From the NCBI GenBank assembly GCA_003255025.1, contig QANY01008782.1, positions 252,659 through 316,658 on the forward strand: 64,000 bases of DNA, given 5' to 3'. This DNA is from Datisca glomerata (Eukaryota > Streptophyta > Magnoliopsida > Cucurbitales > Datiscaceae). The position numbers and the translations under genes were made by a program. The first letter of the stretch is position 1. Every line of letters begins with the position of its first letter. Under the pieces are notes generated by a model. The model was not told the origin of the DNA. It searched no databases and was given only the letters and a program-made list of their open reading frames with translations. Of this stretch, positions 1-11,974 are shown piece after piece.

Positions 1-830
1 TATCTAGATATTTATCTGATTAAAATAAATATTTAATTTCCAATAATTTCCACGTGTCAATCACTGATTATGTATCAGAGATTGACATGGACTGTTGTAG
101 TGCCATGTGGCACTGCAGTTGTGCACCATTATATAGTGGATCTCACTATATTGGACAATTTTTGAAATTAAATATTATTTTGAAATTTTAATTATTCCTA
201 AATATATGATACGTAATTATCTAGAATAAGATACTGGTTCTATTCTAATGATAAGAGTAGATCAGATCATTCCGTTCTTCAACCAAGAGTTGAGAGAATG
301 ATATAATTTCTGAAAAAGTGATTTTTTCTATGATTAAGAGTTAATCAAAATTTCTAAAAGAATCATCATCACATTCTTTTAGAGAATCGTCTCACAAAAG
401 TTCTTCTCAGTAAAATTTCTAGATCTCATATGTTGAGTACATCTAGAGATAGAAAAATATCTTCGTTATATTCTACGTGTTCACACACGTCCTAGTACGT
501 TGAGGATTGACTTGGAAGATCTTGGTGTGGATCTCGGAGCCTGCTAATCGTTGGAACAATTTCGTGAGAACGGAGAATCGATCGGTTTCACGAGGGCGCT
601 TGATTTATACTACATGAGATATATGATTCTTAACCTTTGTATATAATGGATCCTAACTGATTGTAAAATATTTTTCAATAAAAAAAATTTTTTGTTATCG
701 TAGCGTTGCGCGATTTTGCTTGCTAAAAGATTCTGATTTTTTATTAAAAGTTTAATTTTTTTTAGATGGCCGAGCGCCACACGCTTTCACCGTGCACGCG
801 CCACGATGATAAACATGGAGATCTCAAGGT
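1..830 (+). mobile_element. Copia LTR (family 2), 5' end outside window
   Basis: From about 300 onward this matches, in opposite orientation, the stretch at 50,013-50,480, and its last part also matches 55,930-56,142. Shared landmarks are the blocks around ACATCTAGAGATAG, CACACGTCCTAGTA and GATCTTGGTGTGGATCTC. The third copy (55,930-56,142) lies beside the leader and gag of the minus-strand copia element at 50-56 kb, so I read the family as that element's LTR. There is no ORF. The window starts inside the repeat and the right boundary (about 830) is only where similarity gives way to antisense gypsy gag, so neither true end is defined. Confidence 0.6.
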
Positions 831-837
831 GTTGATA

Positions 838-1800
838 AACATTGTAGCCATCTCCTTTTCTGACAAGGCTAATTGTACCTGAGCAGATAATTCTCTCCAC
901 CTTTGTGCATATTCTTTAAAGCCTTTAGTAGGCTTTTAGTGAACCTTTACAGATCCAAACGATTAGGAGTAATGTCTATGTTCTACTTGTATTGTCTTAA
1001 GAAAGCATCATCTAAATCTTTTCACTTATGAATATGTTGGTTATCCAATTAGATATACCAGCGAGATGCTGCCCCCATCAGGCTATCTTGAAAGAAATGA
1101 ATCAATAGTTTATCATCATTTGCTCAAACAACTATCTTTCTGCAGTACATATTAAGGTGACTTCTCGGACATGTACTACCATCATATTTTTCAATCTCAA
1201 GTAGTTTGAATTTGTGTGGGATGGTTACATCTGGGACCAAACATAATTGAGTGGCGTCAATGGTACCATACACATCTGATCTTTCAAGAACATGTAATCT
1301 ATCCTCTATAAAGCCCAGCTTATCTTTCGACGGTGGGTTTTTGCTTGGTTGGTAATGGGCCTCTACGCTTTTGAGTCATCAAGATCAGGTATGATGATTG
1401 GCTTATTATCATGTTCTCCTTGTGAGATAAAAACTTGATTGCGGTCAGGTGCCAGTGTTAGGATGTTGTACCCATTTTTTTCTAAATGCATCAATTTATG
1501 GAAATTTAGAAATGGGTAGTGCTAGACATTTACCAATATCGACGGAGCACACTGGAATTGGTCTACCCGATACCGTTAGTAGGTTAGCGTGAATCTGGGA
1601 GGGTAAAGTAAAGTATCATATAGAAGTAAATCTTATGATTATCGAGCCCCTTTGCGGTTTTTTCCTTTGCTAGTGGCAAGGAGTTCCAAGATCCTGGTCA
1701 TTTGATCTTTCAGCTCTATGATTTCTGGCCTCATTTCCTCTTGTGATTACTTTTTTTCTTGCTCATCCATAACTCTATCTTGAGATCGTGTTTTCTTAGA
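838..1800 (-). pseudogene. gag: Ty3/gypsy gag fragment, antisense
   Basis: On the minus strand this reads as the N-terminal two thirds of a plant gypsy Gag. Near 1,800-1,650 is an acidic helix with the pattern EEMRPEIIELKDQM followed by ILELLATSK. Near 1,290-1,190 is IDATQLCLVPDVTIP, and near 1,200-1,010 the retrotransposon-gag core with KYDG, CPRSHLNMYCRK, DDKLLIHFFQDSL and GAASRWYI. These are the usual landmarks of the Gag multimerisation region. Several stops and frame changes lie between the blocks, so no product is expected. It ends at about 838 against a copia LTR. I see no zinc knuckle, protease or LTR attached. Confidence 0.75.
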
Positions 1801-2460
1801 ATGATGGAGGCGCACAAGTGAGCTTTTTATTTTCTTTTTTTAAAATAATTGATGAAACAATCTAGATTAATGTATGCGTGAAGGAATGAACTTACAATGC
1901 ATGAATGAAAGAATGAACGGATAATGCATGAAGAAAAAATGAACTTATGATGAATGAAATGGAGACAAATCATGAATTTAAATCTAATTGTTAAGCTTGT
2001 AATCTACACATACATGAATATTACCTCTAATGATAAAAAAAATGAGAAAAAATCACATTATAAACATGAAAACATGAAAATGATACATAAATAAAATATA
2101 AATAATAAGAAACAACAACTATAAAGAAGAAATAATAATAATATAAAAAGGAAAGAAAAGTTAAAGATGATAAAAAATATATTATAAATTTGAAGAAAAT
2201 GTATAGAGTAAAAGAGAAATATGTGAATCGAACAAACATTAAAATGTATTAAAAATAAAAATAAACTAAATAAAACCAATAAAGACAAAAGAATAGAAAA
2301 GGTGGGGGGGACAAAGGGTGATTCAGCCTCTGTCTTGTTTACAGAGGGTGAAAATCACCCTCTCACTTACCCTTTTTTATTTTTTACTTTTTATATAATA
2401 TAATTATAATATTATAGATTAATTAATTTTATCTTGTTTAATATAATAGAACTACAATAT
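1801..2460. other. AT-rich spacer, likely leader of the antisense gag
   Basis: There is no credible gene. 1,860-1,980 has loosely repeated runs of ATGAA and GAATGAA (for example AATGCATGAATGAA) and 2,030-2,260 is extremely A-rich, so the open frames here are composition artefacts. A nested hairpin at 2,315-2,361 is listed separately. Position suggests the 5' untranslated part of the minus-strand gypsy gag, but no LTR is recognisable upstream of it. Confidence 0.4.
2315..2361. repeat. Nested perfect hairpin
   Basis: AGGGTGATT (2,315-2,323) pairs with AATCACCCT (2,353-2,361). Inside it CCTCTGT (2,327-2,333) pairs with ACAGAGG (2,341-2,347) around a 7-base loop. It stands out as a GC-rich block in an A-rich region and could be a small fold-back element or the remains of MITE ends. 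Confidence 0.6.
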
Positions 2461-2494
2461 TATAAACAAATTAATATTTGAAATTTCAAAGTAT

Positions 2495-2790
2495 AAATAT
2501 TTTTTCGGTGTATAAATATACCATTTAGTTTACTAATTACCATAATTTTCTTTCATTACTATTTAAATAGCAAAGAAACATTACGGACAGTAACTAGTTA
2601 AACCGAATGTCACCCAAAAAATGATAAAAATCTAGAAGTAACAATATTTTGGGGGGGTATAAATATACCATTTTTTTCATTTTAGACTACTTAGTTTACT
2701 AATTATCATTATTTCCTTTCTTCTATCATTACTAATCAAATAGCAAAGAAATAATCATAGATGGTAAGTAGTTCAAACAAGTGTAAAAAA
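2495..2790. repeat. Direct repeat, two diverged copies about 155 bp apart
   Basis: Copy 1 (about 2,495-2,620) and copy 2 (about 2,652-2,790) both start with GTATAAATATACCATTT, continue through TAGTTTACTAATTA and AAATAGCAAAGAAA, and end near a TAGTT(A/C)AAAC-like block. The second copy has a roughly 15-base insertion near its start. This is a local duplication of AT-rich spacer with no coding content. Confidence 0.6.
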
Positions 2791-3364
2791 AAAAATAGCA
2801 GCAAGATCTAAAAAACATGTGTGTACAAAAAAGATTCAAAACTTAAATATTTGCATAATCTTTATATAGATGTTTAACTCGCTATTTCATGCATTTTTAT
2901 GTATGATAAATTAGCATAGGATATTTTTTTACATACAATGTACACTTTCAACCTATTAAAGGATTAATTCACACTTAATTAATTTGCACCCCTCAAAGGT
3001 TTTATCCTCATACCCATTGATTGAGTTGATGACAAAGATATCACATTATCAAGTTTGAAGAAAATCATCAATGCATTGAAATAAAACTCAAGATTAAGAG
3101 TAAAAATGAAGAAGAACGGAACAAACACTTATAATTTTATTTATAGAAAAATGAAACATTACATGAGTATGAATAAGAAATGATGAAGAACAATTAATTA
3201 TATATCTTATTAGCTAAGGTGCAAGAAATTTAAACTGAAAAAAATGAGAGAATATGAATAGAAATATAAACTCTCATCCTCTCTCTCTTAGAAAATCTCT
3301 TATATTTCTCACTCTCTCTCTAAAAAGATCACTCTCCTTCTATCAAAAGATCTCATCTCCTTCT

Positions 3365-3510
3365 CTCTCCAATATACCACCATTTCAAGTGAAGACTCCC
3401 TCTCCTTCTCTCTCCAATATACCATCATTTCAAGTGAAGTCTCCCTCTCTATTTATAGGATCTCCAATATACCACCCTTTCAAGTGAAGACTATCTCTCT
3501 ATTTATAGGA
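3365..3510. repeat. Short tandem repeat, about 50 bp x 3
   Basis: The block TCTCCAATATACCA followed by (C)ATTTCAAGTGAAG and a CT-rich spacer occurs three times, starting near 3,366, 3,412 and 3,461. The last two copies share the tail CTCTCTATTTATAGGA. The small open frame across it is a by-product of the repeat. Confidence 0.7.
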
Positions 3511-5079
3511 AAATTTTGGGGTTCACATTTTTATTTTAGTCCTTATGCTCACTTTTTTATTTTTTTAGTACTTGGACTCTCTTTTTCATTTTTAGTCCAT
3601 GGACTATTTTTCTATTTCAAATGATACACGTAATCTTAGACTAGTATATGGGTCAAAAACTAAAATAGGTATATTCAAACTATTGGACTGGACAAAATAC
3701 GATATCTATAAAAGGGAATCGAAAAACGGATGGAAACTGGCGTCCGCGTAGAAGGTGGCAGTACGGACATGCTCGGTATTTGGATCATAACTTTCAGATC
3801 CGATATCGAATTGAGAATATTCGAAATCTTTTGAAAATATAACTCAAATTCCCACAATTTTGTATTTCATGAAAAAGACCAAATTCGGATGTTTACATGA
3901 TCAAATTTGAGGCTGAGTTTGACGCATCGGGGAATGATGAGAATTTTTCAGTTTTTCTGCTTGGTTCGTTGGAACGGGATGAACCTGGTGAGGCGATGGG
4001 TGATGGTCAGTGGTAGCCAGCGATGGCCAGAGGTGAGATCAAGGGTGGATACCAATGGTAGATGGTTTCGGTGCTAGAGATAAGAGCTCGGCCTATCTTG
4101 AAGATTAGTTTTAGATTTTAAATTAAGATATAGTAGGGTTATGCAAGGCTAGAGTATATTTTAGATATTTATCTTTTATACCGTACTATTTTTTTATTAA
4201 ATTTTATGCCCGGCATGCTTAGATAATTTTATTTTTTGCATATCACGGTTAGATACCATGTGACTTTAAGTTTCAAAAAGGATAAGCATTTTATTATTTT
4301 TAAGCATAATCGATTAGGGTATAAAATTGCTAACCTTAGAAGCATGTTATTATTTTTATTTAAATGTAATTTTTAATTTTAATAGTCTCGCTAGATATTT
4401 AATTTATTGTTAATCAAATTTTGAGATTATTAAAACTTAGATAAAATTATATTAGTTTAAATGTATTACTAATTGAGCATGCATAATTAATCAGATTAAG
4501 TTGCTAAAGATTGATTGGCTAATCAACTAATGTCACTTAGTAACTCACAGTAATAACAACTCACGTCATATAGAAAATCAGGTGGAAGCGAGATTCTTAA
4601 TCGAAACGCACAGTTTCCAATATTGGATCATAGTAAGATGCTAGGCTACCTCGTCTTCAATATTGAAAGCTCCCTAAAGGAGGGTGTTTGAAGTATCAGT
4701 TATTAGAAATTTGATCTTCGTAATAATCACTTTATAAGTGAATAACTGGAAATGATTTGCCTAAGTACGAGTTGTCCACTTGTTTCAAGTCTGAGGGTGA
4801 AATAATGGTTTTTATAGTATCCCACTTAAGCGGTTCTTATTAACTATTTCGAGTGATCAAAGCTGCATGCTAGTTAATTGCTAGATATTAATACTAGACT
4901 AGTAGGATTACTATGTATTTATATCATATTGGTAATTAATTGGATTGGACTATCCTACCTAACTTTTTAATGCCTAAGCATGCGTATGTTTATGAGAGAT
5001 AGGATATTGAGTAAAATAACAGTATACATAGTACATTATAGAAGAGAAACATTTCTCAAGCCAACTATGCGTCATATAA
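3511..5079. other. Unassigned retroelement-like spacer
   Basis: No ORF is supported. 3,690-4,080 is less AT-rich than its surroundings and contains GGTGATGGTCAGTGGTAG-type runs resembling the GC-richer leader segments seen in the copia elements at 55.5 and 58.8 kb. 4,100-5,079 is AT-rich and lies directly upstream of recognisable copia integrase, so it may hold the decayed leader, gag and protease of that element. I could not confirm any motif in it. Confidence 0.3.
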
Positions 5080-6837
5080 CATATGTATAGGTCATGTAAT
5101 CTAAATATGATTTGAAGACTAGTAAGAGACGAGCTTCATGGCCTATAGATTTTTTAACTCTTAACAGTAAGCGAATCTATTATTGATAATAATGACCAAG
5201 CGTCTTTTTTGAGATAAAAAGGCATAGAGGCACGTGATGTTAGTGTTGGAGTATATTGATTGAGTGGGACAAATGAAAGTCTAGGTGAGGGGTAGTTATA
5301 GGTGATTTCAATTTTATTGACGGACACTTCAGATATGAATATGTTTGTCTTATGCTTCTCGATTCTATAATTTTTGAGAAATCAAAGAGTTTAGAACGAA
5401 ACTCGAGAAGGCATTGGAGAGACAAACTATCTATTCGATTTGATCGAAGAGGTAAATACCTCATAAAGGCATTCACAGACCACATAGTAATATCATGATT
5501 GTATTCCACATGGTTACGTCCGGGTCACCCAGAGAATGGTGTAACACTATGGAGAAACAAGTCTTCTTTAACATGATGAGATCTATGTTTAGTTATTTAA
5601 TTGACATGTTTTCTTTTTGAGGATTAGCTTTCTAGATGACATATTTTGAATCTAACATCATCTATAGCAGTACCTGAAATACCACAAGAATTATAGAATG
5701 TTTGTAAACCTAGTTTACATCAACTTCATATCTGTGGATGTCCAGCACACGTGCTAAAAGAGAATGATGTCATGTTAGATGATAGATGATAGATCAAAAT
5801 GATATCTATCTATAGGCAATGTAAAAGGAATGTGGGTTATGTATTTTATAGTACCAAGAATGGGAAGTGTTTGTAAGTATAAACATTGTATTCTTAGAAG
5901 AATACTATATTTCGAAAGGAATATCTAGATGCAACACAAACTTAGAAAAATTTTATTGATAATGCATATGTCACGCAATCCAGTTGGTAAAAGATAAATC
6001 CAAAAGTTTTGTAGATTCCAGTTATTCAAGAGAATAAGAATGAAGTACTTCCTAGTACAACCTTATTATAGTGGCAGCGTTTCTCATCCATATGAGAAAT
6101 AAATGTTCCTAGGAGAGTTTGGTATGGTAATCATGGTGGAACATAAGCTAGATCTGAATCACCACGTCTTAATGGGAGGAGAACACGACCAATTGAGAGA
6201 TTCATGTTCGAGTGAGAGACTTTCGAGTCCATCTTAAAGGAACTTGACTCAGATCTCAGTAACTGCATAGTGGTTGTAAATAATGTAAAGTAAATCACTG
6301 ACTTCAAGTAATGAAATTTAAAATAATTCCATTAACTCTAATGGAGTATGGATGCTTGTAGAAGCCTTAAAGTATTGGGTGCCGAAGATCTACAAGCGGA
6401 AGTGAGACATAAACGCAAGGTCAAGAACTTTGAGGCTAGACTTAGTATGAAATGGCATGCTTAGAGAGAGGATATTATGTATAGCATATCATTTTCACTA
6501 ATAGTCATGCTCATGTCTATAAAGATATTGCATCCATTGCAGCTCATCTAATTTATGAGTTTTGACAAACGGATGTCAAGAGCGCTATCTTGTATGACGA
6601 TCTTGAAATGCATATCTTTGTCTCAATTTTTGGATTTGTCATTGAAGGCCAGGAATTACAATATAAATGATGCATTAGTCTAGTCGTGGACTTAAGCATG
6701 AATTAAGGACTTGGAACATTATATTGTTCATGTAAACAAAATATTTATTTTAATCAAGGTCATAATGAGCCATGTTAGTACAAGAGAAATGAAGGAAACA
6801 TAATGATTTTCTTAATGTTTTATGTTGACGACATTTT
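5080..6837 (+). pseudogene. pol: Copia pol, integrase to RT YVDD box (part 1)
   Basis: Ty1/copia polyprotein remains in the expected order. The end of the GAG-pre-integrase linker (MTKR) is near 5,190. The integrase core with a decayed DDYSRYGYVYLM-type motif is at about 5,310-5,370, and the GGEYL counterpart reads RRGKYL near 5,445. The post-integrase block CGCPAHVLKEN is near 5,735. RT includes a KVKNFEARL-like block near 6,420 and CLYKRN-like residues near 6,780, and the piece ends in YVDD at about 6,820. Many stops and frame changes make it non-functional. The coding sequence halts inside the YVDD box because a solo LTR is inserted there; it resumes at 8,679. Gag and protease are not recognisable upstream. 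Confidence 0.8.
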
Positions 6838-8673
6838 TGTTGGATCGAGTTTTAAATTTAAAAAATAATTAATGAACCACAAACAGTTCGTAGGCGAAAT
6901 ATCAAAAAATTGTAAAACAAATATTTAATCAAATTAAATATAAAATCTCTCAACGATCATACATATTCAGATAAACGTATTGAGAAAGAAACAATTTATA
7001 CATTTTCTTGTATTGGAGAAGTTTTGATTTGGCGGAGTCCGATTATTTGTCTTGCGTTCTTCGTTATTGAGATTCGCAGAACTTCAATTGATTTTCACAC
7101 CAACAACCACCTGTATGATTTAGAAGTATATCTTGCAAGGTTATTGTTAGAAATAGAGTGTTGGCTCTCTAAACAAGTGAGGAAGAAAAAATAAATTTTT
7201 TATCTTCCTCTCGAGTATATCGACGGCAACTGTAGGGAGGAGGGTAGAGAAACTCTTTTATGCTATGATTAATCACATACTATGATTAGAGTTAGGGATG
7301 CAACCCTAATGCAATCCCATATATAGTAATTATTTTAAATTGCCAAAAATCACCACCTTGCACTAGAATCTACGATTTTTTACATCTCCAGTTGAGCCAA
7401 GACTGTGTCCAAATTCATCAATTTAAATTGATAAATTAAATTGGTCATTATCAATTAATTAATTAATTTCTTTTATTTACTAATTATCTAATAATTAGAA
7501 AATAAAAAATTAATTAATTTATACATTATTTCTGCTCTTCACTAGTTTAGTGATAACACCCATCACATATGGGTTCGGAAAATGTAGCTTGGTCCAAAAC
7601 ATGTTTTGGTCCAACTGACGTTTCTCATTCATGTCCTTATGAGCTACTCTTGAGATTGAATGGGCCCACATGAATAAAACTATGTGATTCAAATACCTGG
7701 CTAATTTATCTCTATAAATTCTCGACCTATTTAATCCCGACATCATACAACTCCACCATAGGTCCTATGCCGAATCAACTCTCGATTCATATGCGGTACA
7801 TTTTTTGTTGGTGTAGATAAACATTTTTATTTCACAGTCCATAGATTATTTCATGATGTTACCTTTCATGGATATCAGTAACAAGAGCATGATACAAAAT
7901 TATCATTTTACCTTTCTAGTTATTATTTCATTAACTCATTTATTGACTGAGAATAAGAAAGAGATAACAGTAAAGTGTTTCATGAATAAGAAAGAAATAA
8001 CATACCCCTTTGGCCTGGTTTATTTATTCACACACTCGTCAATAAAGTAGAAGGTGATATTGTTACTTTTACAATCTCGTCACGAATTTCATATATGTAA
8101 ATCACGTAACTCCAACATAGTTGAATCACGATCTCAACAGTCGAAGTATTATCTAGTAGCTTGAACTCACTCCTTTAACGAATCAAATATCGTAAGTAAC
8201 TAAGTCAAGTTTTGTATTCACCTCAAGATTAAGGTAATCACGAAAATACCTTTAAGGTGTAACAATTAGAGTCAGAGCTAGATAAACGTCTTTGCTCTAA
8301 ACTACTTTGTTACTAGTTTGTTCAACATGTTCCATAACATGTCTAGATCAACCGTAAGAGCCTCCACTCCCATGCCCTAAGCCCGAAATCACATGGTTCA
8401 ACCTAACAGTCATAATTGGACTCGATTGTCCAGTTGATCCAAAGACTGTGAATAATATTTTAAACTATCTCAGAAGTGCTTGTCTGGAAGACCACTCAGT
8501 CTTTAATCTGCATACATTGATAATAGTTCTAGGACTTAAAGAAATTATAAATTCACTTTAATTAAATAAAACTTTCATTTATTCATAAAATTCAATAATG
8601 TATAAATGCCAAAGAAATAAATAAATACTCATAAATAGTTATTACATCCTACTTTATAGACATAATTTCAACA
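6838..8673 (-). mobile_element. Solo copia LTR (family 1), 1,836 bp
   Basis: On the minus strand this begins TGTTGAAATTATG and ends CCAACA. It is colinear with the LTRs at 48,368, 56,575 and 62,581: shared blocks include CAATCGAGTCCAATTATGAC, GACTGTTAGGTTGAA and GATTCGGCAT. The 5 bp on each side (6,833-6,837 and 8,674-8,678) are both ATTTT, a perfect target-site duplication. No internal region or second LTR is present, so it arose by LTR-LTR recombination. It sits inside the RT gene of an older copia element in opposite orientation. Open frames within it are incidental. Confidence 0.88.
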
Positions 8674-8678
8674 ATTTT

Positions 8679-9276
8679 ATCATCAGGAATGATGTAGAGT
8701 TAAATGTCATTGATAAAACCATGTTTGTTTGAATTTATGATATCAAAGACTTTAGAAAAGTGATCTTCATTATAAGAATTAAGATCTTCGAGACTTAAAT
8801 ATAGAATGATGTGCTTGTCCTGGACTGCGTAGATAATAATATGTTATATAGGTGTGCAATGTAGGATTTCAATAAAGGGCTTGTTACCCTTTTAGGATTG
8901 AAACATATGTATCATGTCAGTGTCTTATGACATGGAATGAAATAAATAACATGAAAATAGCTATCTTGCTTTCGATAGTGGAATGTCTTAAGTATTTTAT
9001 ATTGTACATCGGATGTATATTTCACAGTAGGCTTAGTCAGTAGATATCAAATAAATCCTGAAGGTTTTCACTAGATAGTTGTGAAGCATATACTCAAGCA
9101 TCTTGGGAGAACAAAGGATTATGTACTTTTCTACCATGGTGAGAATCTCATACCACTTTAGTATATGGATTCAAATTTCATATTACAAAGACTTTTGCCA
9201 CAAATGTCTTTGGGTCATATGTAGAGAACATGTAGGTTAAGATGTTTGTAGACATGCTTTAGGACAAGTGAGAGAT
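8679..9276 (+). pseudogene. pol: Copia pol, RT tail and RNase H (part 2)
   Basis: Continuation of the RT interrupted by the solo LTR. Immediately after the right target duplication come residues GND and V, which follow YVDD-I-L in copia RT. KGLLPF-type residues lie near 8,876, VGLVSRYQ-type residues near 9,030 and ILKHLGRTKDYVL near 9,095-9,130, the RT-RNase H connection. The RNase H core is largely missing. The terminal block equivalent to DPFTK and VFEGH is at about 9,190-9,215, followed by a purine-rich AAGTGAGAGA tract at about 9,266 just before the 3' LTR. It is frameshifted throughout. Confidence 0.78.
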
Positions 9277-10343
9277 TGTTAGGATTGTGTCCTAAAAGCA
9301 CTGAAATTCTATTATATTTATTGAGACATTTAATTTTGATTAAATAATAAATAGTTTATTCTTATATTATGTGCAATACATTCTTATGAGACATCCACAA
9401 GCATAATAGTACTTTGTTTATGGGTTCTACGTAGATTAGCTCATGGAAACAAAGTATTTAACCAAGAGTTTTTTATGACTTCTAAATACTTAATTTCACA
9501 TTCTGGTGAAGTTGAGCATTTTACTAAGAAAATATTATAGTGCATTAACTCTATCATGTAGAGTGACTTACTTTGGTCACTAGGTAGAGTATCTAGTTAA
9601 TATATTAGTGCATTTAGAATACATTGAAATGACTAATGAATCTAATATTCAGTAAAGTACTATCAAATGAAAATCATTACTAATTGCTATTATTTTATGA
9701 GTATTATCAATCTTAAGAGGGTTATGAGCTCATATTTAATTACTTAGTTGTGTTGATTTATTAAGAGCGAGACTCTATGAGTCAACATGTTATGTATGTT
9801 GGATGACTGAGTTATTAGATAGTGAGTCAATAAATTCTCAATAGTAGAATCCATAGACATTTTTAATTAAGTGACATACCACCTCTTAGGTAATTCATTT
9901 ATGTGGTCATAATAAACTAAGTGCTTAATATCTCTTGTGGAGTGCTAGAGATTTGATAATTTTACTTGAGTCATCAAGAATGAAAATTATCATAGTTGAC
10001 CGATATAATGAATTTGAAACTTAAGGATATCAAGATGTGTATAAATATTAAGTCGATAGTAATTAACCTAATTATACATGGTACTATATTGTAGATTGAC
10101 ATTATATCATGAATAATTGGTCAATTATAATTACGTCGAGTAATATAAAATAGAATTGGAGTTCAATTATAATTTTATAGTAGAGTTAATCATAATTAGT
10201 AATTAATAAATTTGATTATGGGTTTAATCGATATAGTTTATTAGTTATATAGCCAAATTTATTTTTATCCTTATGATCCCCTTACTAGTCTCGGATTTGG
10301 GTTACATTATGACGAGGCTTGTTTATTAAATAATTCTTCGGCA
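9277..10343 (+). mobile_element. Copia 3' LTR of the split element
   Basis: It starts TGTTAGGATTGTGTCC directly after the polypurine-like tract that closes the copia pol reading frame, where the 3' LTR is expected. AT-rich, no ORF. I place the right end at a CA dinucleotide at 10,342-10,343 because sequence from 10,344 is clearly antisense gypsy gag. No second copy of this LTR is recognised in the window, so the right boundary is inferred. The start resembles the LTR beginning at 56,143 in general form only. Confidence 0.55.
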
Positions 10344-10909
10344 CTACGGTTCCAAAATCTCTGGGCATAAAGGGGATCGCGTTAGTGTTTCCAAATCCGC
10401 TACCCTAATGACACCCATCTTCCTCATCTCCAACATCTTCTCTACTTTCCATTCTGTCATTAACTCTATTGGAGCGTTCTCGTCAGTAACTTCTTTCCTG
10501 TGATCATAAGTATTGATTTCTGATTCATCCCGATGGACATTTTGACTGGTATCCAAATTTGGTTGCGTGGAAGCCCGTTCTCCGTCTCACAGGTTGTCAT
10601 TCCCCCGTTCTCCAGCTACGGTCCTCTAGATCGCTTCTGTAACATCCCGCGTAATGCCACAATCTGATCTTACACAATTTGCCATGCGTTTCACAGTGCT
10701 TCATTGTTCCGGTTCTCCATGTTTTGTATCCCAACCAAAATGGCATGGATCATGTCTTGCACTCCTGCTGGTTGTGCGGGCTGATCAACAGGGTTGTTGG
10801 CAGCATAAGCGACGTCTCCTATTCTCCTCGCACCATGTGATCTAGTTCGAGGCATCATTCGGAAAAGGATTTTCTTGAGCTCTTTCCTCACCTCTCAATG
10901 AAAGCATCA
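10344..10909 (-). pseudogene. gag: Gypsy gag N-terminus and leader, antisense
   Basis: Translating minus, a Met near 10,857 opens with MPRTRSHGARR and continues through AANNPVDQPAQPAG and VQDMIHAILVGIQNMENRN, the low-complexity then helical start typical of Tat-type gypsy Gag. A second open piece (10,556-10,344) carries the acidic linker ending SPLCPEILEP, just before where the Gag core would begin. The core is absent: sequence stops at a copia LTR. Upstream (10,860-10,909) is the short leader joining the LTR. It belongs to the same family as the element at 26.8-35.3 kb, because the adjoining LTRs match. Confidence 0.7.
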
Positions 10910-11310
10910 AAATTTAAAGGAAAATTTTCCCTAACACTCGAAGAAATAAGAAAATAAGGGCGAAATAGAAGAGAAGAGAATATGGATATTATTGCTTTGT
11001 GAGTTTTTTAATGCCCCCTTGGGGTTACATGGAGCCCCTATTTTAAGGTTTTGAATGATCTAATAGAATCAAATTTGTGCCTACCGAAGATTTTCCTTTA
11101 CCATCTATTCCTCTAATTCCGACTGAAAATAGTGCCTACAGAAGATTCTACGAGATTTTTATCGATATCAAGCATTGAATTAATCGTAACCGTATGAATA
11201 AATCGACTATCCAGACTTCTACTATGGAATTTGTCACATCAGTCATCTTCACGACTTCTTATGATTGGTCTTTCCCCGAGAACGTGTCAAGAAGATGATT
11301 TATGCTTGTT
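10910..11310 (-). mobile_element. Gypsy LTR, 5'-truncated
   Basis: Reverse complement of the last roughly 400 bp of the LTR that ends at 35,295. Matching blocks include GATATCGATAAA, TCTTCTGTAGGCAC and GAATTAGAGGAATAGATGG. The TATAAATA box of the 35 kb copy has decayed to a TTAAAATA-like form here. Similarity ends near 11,310, so the U3 start is missing. It lies directly upstream (minus sense) of the gag start at 10,344-10,909, so this is the 5' LTR of that fragment. Confidence 0.78.
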
Positions 11311-11974
11311 CATACTCGCCAACTCTCTAGATTAATTTTTATGCAAAAAAATATATGGAACAAATAATGGCACGTGTCTAAACAAGAGATCTGCACATTA
11401 TACGGATATGAAAGCTATCATTTAACATTAAATTATTTGATTCAGTTATACTTCTATTTTTATAATGTTCTATTTCTTAATCGACACAATGATACATGGC
11501 AAATTGATTTTACACATTTTTTGCAATCTAATTCAAAAGGCTTTTTCTCTCTCTTACTCCTATAACAAAAACTCATAATGACAAATTTTCAGTTCAAAAG
11601 AATCAAAATAGATAACAAAAAGGCTGGATATCAGATTGAATGGGAGACAACATAAGTTATGGTTTGAATAAAATATGAGAGATAAACAATTTCATAATTT
11701 TCTCATGATTGTGTTATTGTACTGCTTTTCTTTCTTCTTTTATCATATGAATCACGTGATATTTGTTCAGAAATTATATATCATGTTCTCTCTCTTTTTA
11801 TTTTTTAAAATTTAAAAAGTGATCTCTTTTTTCTCTTTCCCGTTCCTTAATATTTTAAAAATTATAAAGTGGACCCCGTGTTTTAAAGTTGTACGAATTA
11901 GATATTTTTTTAAAATATTTATATCATATTTTCCTCTTAATTGTTTGAATATTATGAAATAAACTCCGTAACTG
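11311..11974. other. AT-rich intergenic stretch
   Basis: No supported gene. 11,790-11,960 contains a block (GTTTTAAAGTTGTACG then a TTAGATA...TTTAAAATATTTATA run) that recurs in similar form at 26,680-26,750, so it belongs to a dispersed repeat. The small open frame near 11,374-11,565 has no recognisable motif. Confidence 0.4.

Noticed and set aside
2027..2288. Two overlapping minus-strand ORFs rich in Phe, Leu, Ile and Tyr
   Set aside because: They are the complement of an A-rich run; composition alone keeps them open and no motif is present.
5240..5509. 89-codon minus-strand ORF
   Set aside because: It is antisense to recognisable copia integrase on the plus strand.
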